Origin: Struthidea cinerea | Lineage: Eukaryota; Chordata; Aves; Passeriformes; Corcoracidae | Length of the DNA: 64,000 bases | NCBI GenBank assembly: GCA_013397865.1 | Contig: VZTI01001772.1 | Span: forward strand, 234,983 to 298,982 | Direction: 5' to 3' | Part shown: positions 12,999 through 25,900 of the stretch, one piece after another | Layout: each line of letters opens with the position of its first letter | Numbering within the stretch: the stretch's first letter is position 1 | The notes under the pieces: model-generated | Databases searched by the model: none | What the model saw: only the letters and a program-made list of their open reading frames with translations | Told to the model about the DNA's origin: nothing | Translations under genes and position numbers: made by a program

Positions 12999-13566
12999 TG
13001 TACTAGTTTGAAAGCAAACCAGTGAGAGATTCCAAGTCAGAATTACAATTTAATAGGAAAATTAAGATAAATGCAGTAATACAGAAACACTGGCTTAAAC
13101 TGACAGAGTCAGGATACGACCTGGCACCCTGTCGGTCAGGGTGGTAGCAGTCTGATTAAGTGGTGGCTGCAGTCCTCCTGAAGTGATAGATGTGGTTCTG
13201 TTGAAGCGGTGATCCTGCAGAAGGGTCTGGTCCTCCTCTGAAGGTCCAGCGGTGGTTATGTAGCTCTTGTCCTCTGGGAATCCAGTAGGTAAGGGCCAGC
13301 TGTGGTGTTCCACACCTCAGATTATATCCAGGATGGAATGCTTGGTTCCTCCCCCTGGGCAGAGCATCGCACAATGGGACAATGTAATTTTATGAGTCAC
13401 GCAGTGAGGCTTGATGGCCCATTAGCAGAAGATATTCCCCAGAGGGAGTTATCAGGGATGTGTCATGGAAGAGACAAAGAACACTGCCCCACCTGGTTTT
13501 AACAGCTTGTGAAGATGGTGATAGAATACATACTTTTGGTTCCATCTTATATTGTAACCTAAGACA
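12999..13566 (-). mobile_element. Solo LTR of an endogenous retrovirus
   Basis: Read on the minus strand, the element starts TGTCTTAGG at 13566 and ends CTAGTACA at 12999, so it has the TG...CA ends of an LTR and is 568 bp long. A TATA-like 'ggatataat' lies near 13325 and an 'attaaa' poly(A) signal near 13050, in the right order for U3-R-U5. The flanks give an imperfect 5-bp target duplication: 'cacgc' at 12994-12998 and 'cacac' at 13567-13571. No internal retroviral sequence was seen on either side, which suggests a solo LTR left by recombination. The open frames inside it are incidental. Confidence 0.75.
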
Positions 13567-13571
13567 CACAC

Positions 13572-16291
13572 AAAGTGAAGTTCCATTTCCTTTCATCTCT
13601 ATAAGCAGTCTGTGGGATTTGTTTTGCTATTGGAATATGTATAAATCATGGGACATAACAGGAATTCACTGTTTTGCTAGTTACTATGCTGGGTATTTTA
13701 ACTGGGACAGGTTCACACCTTAGCCCAGCAGCTGACACAGCCAGCAGTTTTAATTTATTATTTATTTATTTAAGACAATGGAACAGCCCTCATGTAAACA
13801 TTCAGAAAAACCGGTCTGCCTCTTGTCATTAGTCTACTGTGTTGGCTCTGCCTTGTGCTATCATCAGTGTTATGAAGGCTGTCTTGACTAAATCTTTTGA
13901 TGTATTTAAAATCTTATTTTAAACATATAAAACAAAGGAGAAATAGTGTTCCCTTAGCTGAGCATGCTTTATAAGGTGAAATATCAAGGGCTGAGACTCA
14001 TCAAGGCTGAGGTAATGGCAGCCAAAGGACATTTCCTCATCCACCTTTTTTTTTGCAATGGATCAACAGCTTTTCTTGGAGAAAAGATTTATCAGAGGAA
14101 AACTGACAGAATGCAAAATTATTAACTCAGAAAAACCTGTCCAAAAATCACACTTCATACATTTCTTGTTCAGTTGTGGGCCAATGTTAACTGGGTAACC
14201 ATGTTTTATTAAAAATAAACTAATAGTGGTGTTTTTTAGTAGATCCTGCTGTCCTTGCCATATGGCAACAAAACAACAAGGAACACTGCTGATGGAAGCA
14301 AGAAAACAGGGACATATGCACCTGCTCTTAGTACTGCTTCAGAGGTAAAGTATTACTACTTTCGCCAACCATGATTGCATTAAATAACAGTTTTGCCATG
14401 AGAAATCAGTGCTTGCTTTTTTATGGCTTAAATAAAAATGTAATGCTGCTCTGAAAGCCTGAGACACTGTATAGTTACGGAGTACAGACACAGGGACATC
14501 TTTCTTTTTCCTTGTAAAACCAAAAAGCTTTTCTCATAATTCTGTAGGTGAAGCATTCACTGGGGAATCTTACTACAAAGTTTTGAGAGTTAAAAAAGCT
14601 GCAAGTTGAAGAGGTTCATATAATTAGAGCACTGGAATAATCCCTACCTTTGATGGTAACTGTAAAAACAAAAACATGGAAAAAAGCTTTATGTTTTGAC
14701 CTCTCCACAGTGCAAAGTAGCAAAGATACTCTTTTAATTCTGCCCATTTCCCTTCTGGCTGGCATCTGACCCTGACAATGTTCAGCCATGGTTCCCTGAG
14801 CACGGACCGCCTTGCTGCAGAAGGTGGCAGAGCTGCATGCTGTCCTGGACCCTTCTCCTTCACACGTCCACCTCAGCCATGGCTCTGGCCCGGGGCTGAT
14901 CAGACTGGTACAGCTCTCTCTTTGTCTGAGTCTTGCCTCTGCAAGTGTATTCCACTGTGCTCCCTGCTCCAGAGGCATGGTGCAGATGTGTGGGAGCCGG
15001 CAGGTGCCTCTCAGAGCCTGTGCATCAGGCTCTGCAGCTCTGCACTTGCATCTTGCCACTTCAAGGTGTTTCACCACGTGCTGCAAGTCTGAGCTCTTGT
15101 GTATGTTGAACATGTGGTATTTCACCATGGTAAGAGGGCATGGCTATACAAACTCCCAAGCACTGAGTTCAAGCTGGAAAATGGTCAGTATATCAAAAAT
15201 GTCAGCATATCAAAAAGTATCAATCATGTTCCATAATGCTAAGTTGCTCTTGAAAAAAAGGAATCAGACAATTCTGCTTTCAGGAAACTAAGCAATGTCC
15301 ATAAATAAATTTCAAAGCAAAAAAGGTTTCGCTGCAGATGCTGTTGCTGTAATAATAAATACACATTTCAACTTGGGACTGAAAAGCAATGTGAGAATTG
15401 CTTTTCCAGGCCATTCTGGATGAAAAAAAACCAAACCCAAATAATTATCTGTGGGCATTTCTGACGTAAGATTGAGGTGGGTATTGTTAATAACACATCT
15501 AAACACAAATACTGTGTGTAGAGGCCCAGAGGAGCTGACTTCAGTTGTGGGATGGATTGTGGCAGTGCCTCCCCACCACCTCAGGCTGCACTACGATGAG
15601 AAAAATGCTCCTTAGGATTCGGCCTTGATGAACTGCATTTGGACTAAACCTGTCTTGTATATTACAATAAAGGGGATAAAAATCTAAGACAAGAACAGTT
15701 TTAAGATACTGCTCAAACCAACCACAATTTGTTGGTATTGTTTAGCATCTAGTCTTGAAAATGAGCAGTAAATTATTGCAATCTCTTTGAGCACATTTTA
15801 TGGCAACTGATGGTTAGGGAGATTTAAAGTGTCGAAAGTCAGACTCTTGTGTTTAGATTGGTTTCACTAAACATATTAAAAAGTTTTTTCCATGGCAGAG
15901 CAGAAGGCAGAATTACTTCCTAAATTACTTTTTAAATGAAATATTCTGTTGAAAGCTATTAAGTTTGAACATTAAAGTTCCTGGTACTTCTGCAAATAAA
16001 GATTAACTCTGCAAAGCTTATTCATAAGCAGAAGATCTTCTGATGCTTTATTTGTTTGATAGATCCTATACAAACAGTTAAGGAAATAATGTTTTCTCTT
16101 GCCTTGAATGGCCATATATGAGTCTGAATTTTAACTGGAAAAACTGTAAATCCTAATGCTTTTTAGTGTTTAGTGTAATCTCCTTGGGGATTAACTAATA
16201 AGAGAAACAAGCAGTCAATAGTGTTCAACTGGAATTTGCTAATCTATTCCGATAGCTGAACTAGCAAGAAACTGAATTGATTTTTTGAGAA
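13572..16291. other. Unrecognised intergenic DNA with a GC-richer patch
   Basis: No gene or named repeat was recognised. A GC-richer patch at about 14750-15100 holds overlapping open frames of 170 codons (minus, 14616-15128) and 159 codons (plus, 14812-15291). Neither resembles a known protein, and their overlap argues against both being real. Confidence 0.5.
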
Positions 16292-16852
16292 TGTTGTGTT
16301 TTAAAACCCACTGGAAATTAACCTCCAAGCAGTCTCTTTCCCTTCCCCCTGTCCCCTCTGGTGAGAGAGGGACAAAACAGCAGAGATTATGGGTTGAGGT
16401 AACAATTTGCTAGAAAAACAGCAATGAAAAAACAAACAGTAACAGCAACAATACCAATAACAACAGTGTATAAAAGAGGGTGGTTATATGCAAAAACTGC
16501 TTACAGAAGACAGACCTGGCACTACCACAGCCAGCGACACATGGCTTCCTGAGACAAAGGAGAAAATGGCCGATGTTACTGCGGCCGATGCTTTCCCCCC
16601 AAGCCCAAGACAACGAAAACCAACAGTGGACAAACCCTCCCAGATGGACTGTTTGTGTCATGCCACCCAGAAAAAGAAGAAAATGGGGTTGGTTCAGGGT
16701 CGTGTTCCACTTTTTTTTCATCCCAAGCCATGTCCTCAGTGATGAAAGGGTGGTATAGAATAAACAACCTACACATGCCCAAGCGGCTCCAGGCTCCAGC
16801 TCCTCCTAGCAACTATGAGAAAATTAACTCCATCCTGGCCAAAACTAGGACA
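16292..16852 (-). mobile_element. Solo LTR of an endogenous retrovirus, second family
   Basis: On the minus strand it starts TGTCCTAGTTTTGGCC at 16852, continues 'gatggagttaattttctc', and ends near 16292 with '...ttaaaacacaaca'. I recall this start and end from a common songbird LTR family; that is recollection, not a search. It has TG...CA ends and is 561 bp. Possible 5-bp target duplications are 'gagaa' (16287-16291) and 'aagaa' (16853-16857), with one mismatch. A 'gcatataaccaccctctttt' segment near 16474-16491 may hold the promoter. It is unrelated to the LTR at 12999. No internal retroviral genes were recognised nearby. Confidence 0.75.
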
Positions 16853-16857
16853 AAGAA

Positions 16858-19800
16858 GAACACTCCAGCATCAGGCAATTGGAGAGACACTCGTTGCCAA
16901 AAACCCCTTAGTCATGCCATTGCAAAGGTTATAGGCATGGCCAGCCTGTGGAAAACATCCCACATTTTGTTCAGTTTGGCTAAGAAGGCACAATATACAT
17001 GATTAGTTAAACAAAGTGCAAAGATTTTGAAAGGAAAATAAAATCCATCTGTCTGCACATGTATTATTGTGTTTGAAAAGTTCTTAAAAGACTCTTATGA
17101 AAATATGCCAGTGTTTGATGACACTTCCTTCCACAGTCCCACACATGGAGTACAACCTAAACCCCACACATTTGCCACAGCCCAGGACACTGACACTCTT
17201 GTCATTCACCTCTGTGTGACCAAACCAGACTTCTTGCCCTTACTTTTCAACTTTTTGATTTCTCTTGAGTTTTCTGGTCGATATTTTAATTCTCTGAATA
17301 CCCAGCTCCTATTTTCTCTCAGGTCTTCTAAGATTCCTCTGCTCAATTAACCACGTATGTGCCTGAGGTCAATTTAACTCAATTTTATCTCAATTTCTGG
17401 TACCCCTAGTGCAGTAGAAGGAAGGTTCAGCACTTCACTTTTGAGCCAGTGACTCCAAAGGGAAGTCTAAAAGCTCAAATCAGTAATGGAAGGACATCGC
17501 ACAAGGTCTGTGAGGAACAGACCTAAGTAGATAATTTTATCTTTACTTTAGGATGCTGTAGTTCGTATTTCATCAGGAAAATGTACAATGATGCCTCAGT
17601 AAAAAAATACAATGTTCTCTTGTCTGAAGTCAGTGAGGGTGACTTATTGCAAACTAAGAACCTTATTCCAGATAATTTAAGCCAGTAAGGTGTTTTCCCG
17701 AGTCACTGGAGTAGAATGGCTATAGAGCTCACTTTTGAGTAACTTCAAAGACCGGCCCAAGATTTTAAGATGCTGTTTGCTTTCAATTTGTGGTAAAGTC
17801 CTTACATTTAAAATAACCCAAATTAAAAACAACCTGATAAGACAGAAAACAAGAAAACTAACTTTTGAAATAGTTGGAAGGAATTAGTTTTGACTCAAAA
17901 GTTCTCTGACATTGGTGTGTGGAACTGGAAACCATTCATCCCTGGTTGAGATAGAGTTGTCCTATTCCTGGGCCAGCTGTCTCGTCAAGCTATCCAAGTC
18001 TCCAGTGGCAGGAGAGGAAGGAAGGTTTCCAACGTATGTTCTTTGAAATAAATATATTTCCACAGGACATTATGTTTTGTACAAATCAACAACTGCGTAG
18101 CAGAAAACCTTTCCACTGTAAAATATCCAGCCAGTCTTTTTTTGAGATGGCAGCTATTGCCTGGAAAAACCAGAACGGTGTCTCTGGCGTATGTTTGAGA
18201 TCTTCATCCAGGTGATAGTGTTCTAGTATTCCCAAATGAATATTAACGGCTCAGCACAGGACATAAAATTCAGTCTCTTTGATAAAAACTTTACTGTATT
18301 TGGATGATAATGTTCTTCATCTGGCTAAATGATGGACTGTGTAGACACAATTTTAGAGTAGTGTAAAGGATGTTACATCTATCCATCTTCTGAAAAGTGG
18401 CTGCAGATGTGCCTGTGACTGGATGTCAGTGAGGTTAATCAGCTGAACCACTGACATCTGTTTATAGGAAAACTACAACTAGGGCATGGAAAACCAGCTG
18501 GAGTATAAAATCTAAAGTGCTTGCAAAGGGTCATAATTCATCATCAAATCAGAAGAAAACAAAGATGTTAATACAGATTTGCCCATGCAAAGAAAGAATA
18601 AAAAGAAGCAAACATGGATTGATACATGCTAGAGACATGAGCAGCTCAGTGCAAATGTGCACATTTCCTGTTTGTAGCTTTTCATCTTGCATGTCCTGTT
18701 CCCCTTAATGGAGACATTGAAAACTTGAGGGATACATTTTGCTATTGGCAGAATCATCTGTTTCTTTTCTTAAATTTCTTTATTTTTAATGTAAATATAC
18801 CAGATCCCCTTTCAGCATCTTCTACGACAAGTGTCCTAAGAATGAAGTGATGCCTGCAGCCTGTCCAGAGATGTATTAGAAAGCATTCACAAAACTGAAA
18901 AATTTGACCTTTTGCCTGGTGAATATAGGATCACTGCAAGATCTGTGCAAACATGGCACAAGTGGTGATGGGTTGAGGTCTCACTTACATAGAAGGATGA
19001 TTTTTATGCTGAGCTGATATGGCAAAGTTTTAGAAATGTTGTGCTTCTTTATAGATGCTACCCAAACCCAAATGCATCCTGTTAAGTCTTCTGTGCATAC
19101 TGTAGAGACCCTTATAGGTATATACGAGAATTATTCCTCCCCTGTAATCCCAGTCCAAGTGCCCAGACCCCCTGAGGCCTTTGCACTTTGGACACAATGA
19201 AAGCTGCAGTCCTTTGCAAGCAGCCACATAGAAGTGGGATTCTAGTCTAACCTTTCGTGCCAATTGCCCATGCAACTGATACAAGGTTCTTAAAGAGAGG
19301 ATTTGGGGCTGCAAGTTTGCAATCTGAAACTATACTTTGTCAATAGTTGCACCATAAAGATTCTGTTTTCAAGGACAGGCTCATTAAACAAGTGACACAG
19401 AGTGACAGGTCCTCAGCATATCTGACATCAGACCTCTTGCAAAATGCCAGTGCCTTCACGTTTAGCCCCAGGCATCGAGCTTAAAAGTTTGGGACCAGGG
19501 CCTCACACCACACATAAGAGCAGCTCTGCCTGAGTCCAGGAGTGCATCATCCAGGACCTGGCACACTGGCCACACTAGTCTGTAAAACACACCAATGTTA
19601 AATATCCTTACTCACTTAACCTAGAAGAAAGCTGTGAAACTTGGTGTACTAAAAAGTTCACAAGGTTATCTTAAACCCCTTCAGAGGCTATAAAGAAATT
19701 GAGGGAAATATTTTTGAACAGTCACAATTTCACTCTTAGTTCTTTGGAAAAATAACCAGGCAGTTGTTGATAAAGAATTGAATCACATAAGGCAATTTCT

Positions 19801-20142
19801 TCTGCATTTGTAATCTCTCTGTGAGTATAAATCAGGGGTTTTTTGCAAGACAGATGGATAGCAAGACAGATGGATATGAAGTCTCTGTGCTTCACATAGT
19901 TATACTCTTATAAATATCTTCAGATATAAATATCCAGAAGCATAAAAGAAATGGTAAAATTATTGCCACTGACGGAGAATTTAATATAGACAGCTATGTA
20001 TACAAATGCACACATGTACACATATGTATACACACAACAGAGTAGATAATATGTATGAATACAAGACAAAATTTCAGATTATATTTTTTCAGATAGCAGT
20101 TGATGTTTTTAACCAGAAATCCTTTGGCAAAGAATTACTAGA
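16858..20142. other. Unrecognised AT-rich intergenic DNA
   Basis: No gene or named repeat was recognised. A 16-bp unit is tandemly doubled at 19845-19876. A short alternating purine-pyrimidine run (cacacatgtacacatatg-like) stands near 20005-20038. Confidence 0.5.
19845..19876. repeat. 16-bp tandem duplication
   Basis: The unit 'gcaagacagatggata' occurs twice head to tail with no mismatch. It is probably a slippage duplication. Confidence 0.9.
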
Positions 20143-20303
20143 TCAGAGAAGCTGTGGATGCCCCCTCCCTGGCAGTGTTCAAGGCCAGGCTGGATGGGGC
20201 TTTGAGCAACCTGGTCTAGTAAAAGATGTCCCTACTCATGGTGGGGGGTTGGAAGTTGATCGTTAAGATCCCTTCCAACCCAAGCCATTTTACGATGTTA
20301 TGA
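20143..20303 (+). mobile_element. CR1 LINE 3' end, short
   Basis: 'agaagctgtggatgccccct' near 20147 is followed by 'caaggccaggctggatgggg', 'tttgagcaacctggtctag' and 'cccttccaacccaagccat', then a decayed tail ('tttacgatgttatgaa'). The order matches the last 160 bp of avian CR1 in plus orientation. It is heavily 5'-truncated. Confidence 0.92.
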
Positions 20304-22751
20304 ACCCTGTGTTAATAAATGCTTGATAAAGAAATAATGTATTCTTCTCAGCAGCAGGATATGTACATCTATTAAATAATGAGCTTCTTCAGAAGTTAGT
20401 TTGAGATGCAAATTACTGAAAGCTGATTCTGTTGCAATAGCTAATAATTCTCATAATTTAACGGGCAATTAAAATACATTAATTTACATTTTGAAGGCAC
20501 AGAAATAATTTTTTTCCTTCTGAAAAAGGTTTCTAAATATGGTTTTTAAACTAAATTTGCTAAATGAAGCAACCAAATGAATATTCAAAGGAGTGCCTAC
20601 TAACTATGAAATATTACTGCAACAAGTAATTGAAACAGCTGTAATTGTGGAAGGACTTATGTTTATGGTTGAATTAAACTTTTAGTTTTAAGCCTATTTT
20701 AAGATGAAAGATTACAAGGTAAAGATGTGAAAGTTAGTGAAATGTACACACTTGAATTGCACCTGAATTTTCATGCTTGTGAAATAATAAGTAGGAGTTT
20801 TGATTCATATTGACAGAGACATTTGAGAGAGAGATGAAACTTTGAGATTAGTTGATCCGTCGTCTTTGACTTAACTCAGCTGGAAAATGGCATGGCCAAG
20901 AGTTGCCAGGCTGTTTGATCTGTTTCAGTAAAGGATGACCCTCCTGGATATGGCATGAAGGCCGTTGGTATGTTGCCCAAAGCAGGTGCTCAGGGACCAT
21001 TTCAGCACATCAATTCCTTCAGCAATCCCTTCACTGGTGCTGCTTCTGTCCAGAGGGTAGTGTGGGGTGGGACTAGCAGCTTCTCAAAAAGAAAATACTC
21101 AGATTGCAGAGCCTGACTGCGGGATATCTCAGGCAGGTGCCTCAGGGCAGTCGCCTGAACGTTGCCTTCTACTTAACTGTAACCTCTAGGAGGGCTTCCA
21201 GAGCTAACTCAGAGGCTTGCTGCTTTCCTTGCCAGAGTGTTTCAGTGGCCACCTACATATTCATGCTTCACCTGAATTCCCATTGCTTAATCATAGATCC
21301 CCAGGTTCATTCATTGCCTTTCCACACTTAGAGAGTCCTCTGGTATTCTGTCACGGTGAAAGCAGTCTTCCAGTTTAATCAAATTACAAATCAATTTTCC
21401 AGTAAGCTTAGAAGCATGAACCTGAAGAAGAGAAAAGGTCTGTCCGTGGTGAAGCAGCTGGGATTCCAGTAGCCCTAAGATTCATTGCAACTTGTAATCT
21501 CTAATATAAATTCTAGAGGCTTTCATCATGCACTGATTCAATCAAGAAAATCTTGTGATTTAAAAATTGACCATCTTCTTACTGCCACACAAATAAATAG
21601 ATGGTTATAATTCCATTATAGGATTATATAGGATACTCCTATATGGTTCCATTGTGCAGCTCTGGACTCCTCAATCACAAAATCAGGTTTGTCTCTTTAA
21701 AAGAGAATTAGGTATTATTGCATACAAGTTCTTTCCCTTATTTCTGAAGGAAAAAGGAAACAGAAGAGAGGTGAGTTTTTGTCTTATTTTTGTGTTTATC
21801 AACACTTGTCATTCAAATATAATTTAGGGACATCCATTGCTTTATGACTATAGATGGTACAGCACTTTATGAGCAAAACCCTTCAGAGCCGTCATCAGCT
21901 AAAGAATCCTTTAGTCAGAACTCCAAACCCTGCTTTGGTATGAAGGGTCTGGCCCCGTTGCAGAAAGTTTGTCTGCTAATACCATTTCTGTTATGCTTTT
22001 AGCAAAACACTGAAGGTCAAAAGCAGCACAAAATAGAAAGCATTTCATAGAAAGTATGGATGCTTTAATAATAAATTGCTAGATGTGACCTGCTCTGGTA
22101 AGAGGTTGTGAAGCCCTGAAATAACCAATTCTGAAAGAAGACCCTTCCCAGCACTCCTTTTGGAGTCTAATCTAAAATATCACAAATCAGCACTTTTCTG
22201 ACCTGAATTTTCATTTTCAGCAGCAGGAAGTTTCAGAAGCATGAAGTTTCAGAACATTGCTATTTGGCATAACATACATACCACAGCCTGAAAAGAATTT
22301 GATTGAATGCTTTTAATAATATTTGATTACTTTTCAGTTATAAGATATGACATGGCACACCAATACACAATATACATTTTAACATCGGAGAGATGAAATA
22401 TGGGGGAATAAAAGGATTATTATGTCCTCTGAACATGTAAAGCTGTCTTTAAGCTTCAGCAGAGTAATCTAATGGGAAAGAGCAGCTGGTTTCCCTTTAA
22501 AGCAACTATGTAAAGCAACAGGTAGGATGCAGAATGTACAGAATAACCTAAAAAATCGTCACAACTCCTAAAGTTCCACTGGAAAAAGATTTAATAAGAA
22601 GTCCTGTTTAAATACATGATTCTGGAGACTTCTTTTGATGGGACATAGATTAACAAGTCTCAGCTAATATTGGTGCTTCAGGCTCTTGTATGCAGATACC
22701 TGTAACTTCCAGTTTCTTCGAGAAAGCAGTGAGTGGGCTGGGGAATCCTCT
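20304..22751. other. Unrecognised AT-rich intergenic DNA
   Basis: No gene, RNA gene or named repeat was recognised. The open frames are short and overlapping. A small hairpin (atatagg and cctatat arms) lies near 21625-21645. Confidence 0.5.
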
Positions 22752-22921
22752 AGGGAGAGAGGAAAGGAGGGGAAGAGAGGGGAAGGGAAGGGAGGGGAGA
22801 GAGAGANNNNNNNNNNNNNNNNNNNNNNNNNNNAAGAGAAGAGAAGAGAAGAGAAGAGAAGAGAAGAGAAGAGAAGAGAAGAGAAGAGAAGAGAAGAGAA
22901 GAGAAGAGAAGAGAAGAGAAG
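22752..22921. repeat. Purine-rich repeat with (AAGAG)n array and assembly gap
   Basis: The left part, 22752-22806, is an imperfect GGGGA/GGGAA/GAGA purine run. After a gap of 27 N (22807-22833), a perfect AAGAG array fills 22834-22921 with about 17.5 units. The gap sits at the change of repeat type, so the true repeat length is unknown. Open frames across it come only from the repeat. No CR1 tail was recognised next to it. Confidence 0.95.
22807..22833. other. Assembly gap, 27 N
   Basis: Twenty-seven undetermined bases lie inside the purine repeat. The number may be nominal rather than measured. Confidence 0.98.
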
Positions 22922-25900
22922 CCTTGCTACCTGATTTTCTTCAGTCAAAATTACAAGCAAATGAAAGGAAGCCAAATAGGGTGCAGAAAAAAAATCTGCA
23001 ACTTTTTCCTGCTGTCTTTACAGTCTACAGCTTTTAATTGCTTTACTATCACCATGAAGAGTCATTATTACTGGGTTACAACTGCCGTGTCTTGAATCCA
23101 TCTCTAGTCCAGTGATGTACTCTTTTTGGAAAAAAAAGCAAAAAAAAAGCACAACTGCAATTAATGGGTGCAGGATCTAGATTTTGTTTTACATGCTCCT
23201 CAGGATGAGAGATGCAAATCTGAGTCTGATTGAAAGGGGATTTTTTCATTGTGAGTGCTTATAAATTACAGGGTATTTTTTCATGTAAAGCCAGGACAAA
23301 CTTTTCTAGAATTTTCAAGGAATGGAAACCCCAGACTTTAGACCATCTTTAGAGGAATCAGTCACTCCCCAAACTTGAGTCTCTCACTTTGAAAGACTGA
23401 GCTCGCCTAATTTTGTAAACCAGCTTGGGAACGGTGATTCAAAAACCCAATTTAGGCACTTTTTTCAGTGAATACAGAGGATTGGACAACTAAAATGAAG
23501 TGCATGGCCCCCAGAGTCTGTGAGGGACAGGACATGGGCATCTTCTGCAGGTCTCATTGCTGTGATGAAGACAGAGGAACTCATGGCCCAAGGGTGCTCT
23601 CTAGACTGAGGGATGTGGGGGAAGGGAAAGCAAAGTCACCATTTGGGAATAGGCATGTGACTGTATGCTGTCTGTGCTGTGTTGCACACTGTCAGCTTAA
23701 CCTGTAATGGCAACCACTGAAGAGGAACAGACATTAGTGAGTGTCTGGAGAATACCTACGCCCACGGCACATCCTTCCCTGCTCTGTCTCTGCTCCAGGA
23801 CATCTTCCTTCCAGCCCCTTGCCTCTTTCTCAGCCTTTCAAAACACAAAATTGACAAACACTTCTGCAAACTCTAAACTGATTCTGGTTTCCATAGCCAA
23901 TAAAAAAAGACAAAAAAAAAAAGAAAGGCAAATACCATTGTGATGTTGTCTAACTTCTGTCTACTCAGAAGTTAGGAGTGTCCTTACAAGTTCGGAAGTT
24001 GGACTCCTCTCGGATTCAAAGGGATCCTGTCCAAGGGAACAACTCCATCATCCAGACAAAGAAGAAGTTGGGGAATATGGAGCTGGGTATTGTGCACATT
24101 TAGCCTTTTGGAAGTTGTTGGGGAAGAAGCCTGGTTCTGGAGCTGGTGATAGGTATTTTCCCTTTGGAAGAGGAATGGGCCTGTCTAGAATTCCACTTTC
24201 TGCTATGCTTTTTTCTTTTATTTTCTGACTGCTTCATGCAATTGCATTAGCAGTTTCTGGGGCAAGGACCTGAAAAAAGGATACTCTTATGACATTGATT
24301 TTTAAGAAGAAATTTGTTTTGTTCATCTTTATTTCTTCAAGGTGTCACTACAGGGCAGAGTCAAGGTTTTTGGTAACTCCAGTAAAATATCCTTGTACTT
24401 GGATAAACCCCATCATTCTGTTCTTTTAAAATGTACAAGGAAATCCTAAATCTAATACAATAAGCAAATCATTGTCTACATGGATAGTCAATACAGGCAT
24501 CCATACTTTTTATAATATCCTTGTTCCTACACTGGCTGATTATTTATTAAATATATCAGTTATTAAAAATGTAAAGGCTTTGATATTGCTTTTAGCTGGC
24601 AGAAATTATACATCAGCTGTTCCAGATCCTCAGCCATGTTACAAAATTTGTCCACCATAAGGCCCAGTATTAAATTAAAATGAGGTGTAAAGAGTAGCCT
24701 AGTGAATGTTGCCAGGTGACCTTCTGAAATATTTAATACAGCTTGACCTAAAGTTTATTTAGTAGGCAGCATAGTCTTGAGATAAAAACCTGATGACTTA
24801 GAAAAAGTAGCTTGATTTTGCACATAAATTTTGAGTGTCAGTTGCTTTTCCTGCAAGGGACTGTGTGAAGATTATTGTTTCCTCTTGGTCTGCCCAAGTT
24901 AGGTGTCCTGAGGTTTACTTTTGATTTGAGTGTTTCTAATAACTCTAGTGTAAGAACTGGCTGGAAACACCACATTTCTTCTTTATCAGATTTTCATTTA
25001 TTTTAAGGAGAGATTTCTCTGATTCCCCACCTTTGCTTAGTTTTTTGTACTGATTTTTAGTCCCCTGCCTTCCAGTGAACCCAAACTCTCTTGCTGCTTC
25101 AAGACGCCCCATAGTTCCAGGTACTCCTGTGGAAGGAGAGCTGTAGTGAAACCTTCTCCAGCAACCTTCGGCATTCTTTTTATTACAGTAATGTGCATGA
25201 AGTTCTTTCATAAACAAAGCCCTTATATTGAAAACAATAATATCATGAAAATTATTTGTACCTACATTGCAACATTTTTATGCAGCCAGAGTGGTGTAAA
25301 GATTCTATCAGGTAACTAAAGTTTAGGTACCTATAAAATACGGATATCTACACAAAAATATAGATACACATGAACAAAATTTTCTGTGGTTTCAAGAGAT
25401 TTTTGTTACCCCTCACTCTTGCATCTCCTTCCCTTTTCCCATGCTGCTGCCTGATTTCTGTCAGCACAGCTGCCAGGGCTGGCAGAGGGATCTGGCTGAA
25501 AAACGGCAATTTTGCTTCCCTGGTTGGGACCTGACTGCCTGGGGACAGAAGAGCCCTAGAGCAGCCTGTGTGCTGAGCAGAGAGCAGCTGGCTGGAAATG
25601 CTGACTGTGGGGGAACATCTGAAACCAGAAGCTGAGCCCTAATCACTGTTGCAGGATGATGTCTCTCTCCTGTGATTTATAGCCTGGAAAGACTCTGCTG
25701 ATCTTAAACAAAGACTGACATATATTTAGTGATTTTTTGTTCAGTTTTGCTATTGGAATCTATTTTATGTACCTGAATACTTTTTTTTTTATGTGGCGCA
25801 GCTTAGCTTTAAGGAAGTGTTTAAAGACTGTCAGCACAAAAAAAGAACAAATAACAAAGAAAGTATGATTAAAGGCTTTTAGCTACTAAATATTTTACTA

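Noticed and set aside
22664..23037. Three frames of 82-115 codons crossing the gap
   Set aside because: They arise from the AAGAG repeat and translate across N bases.
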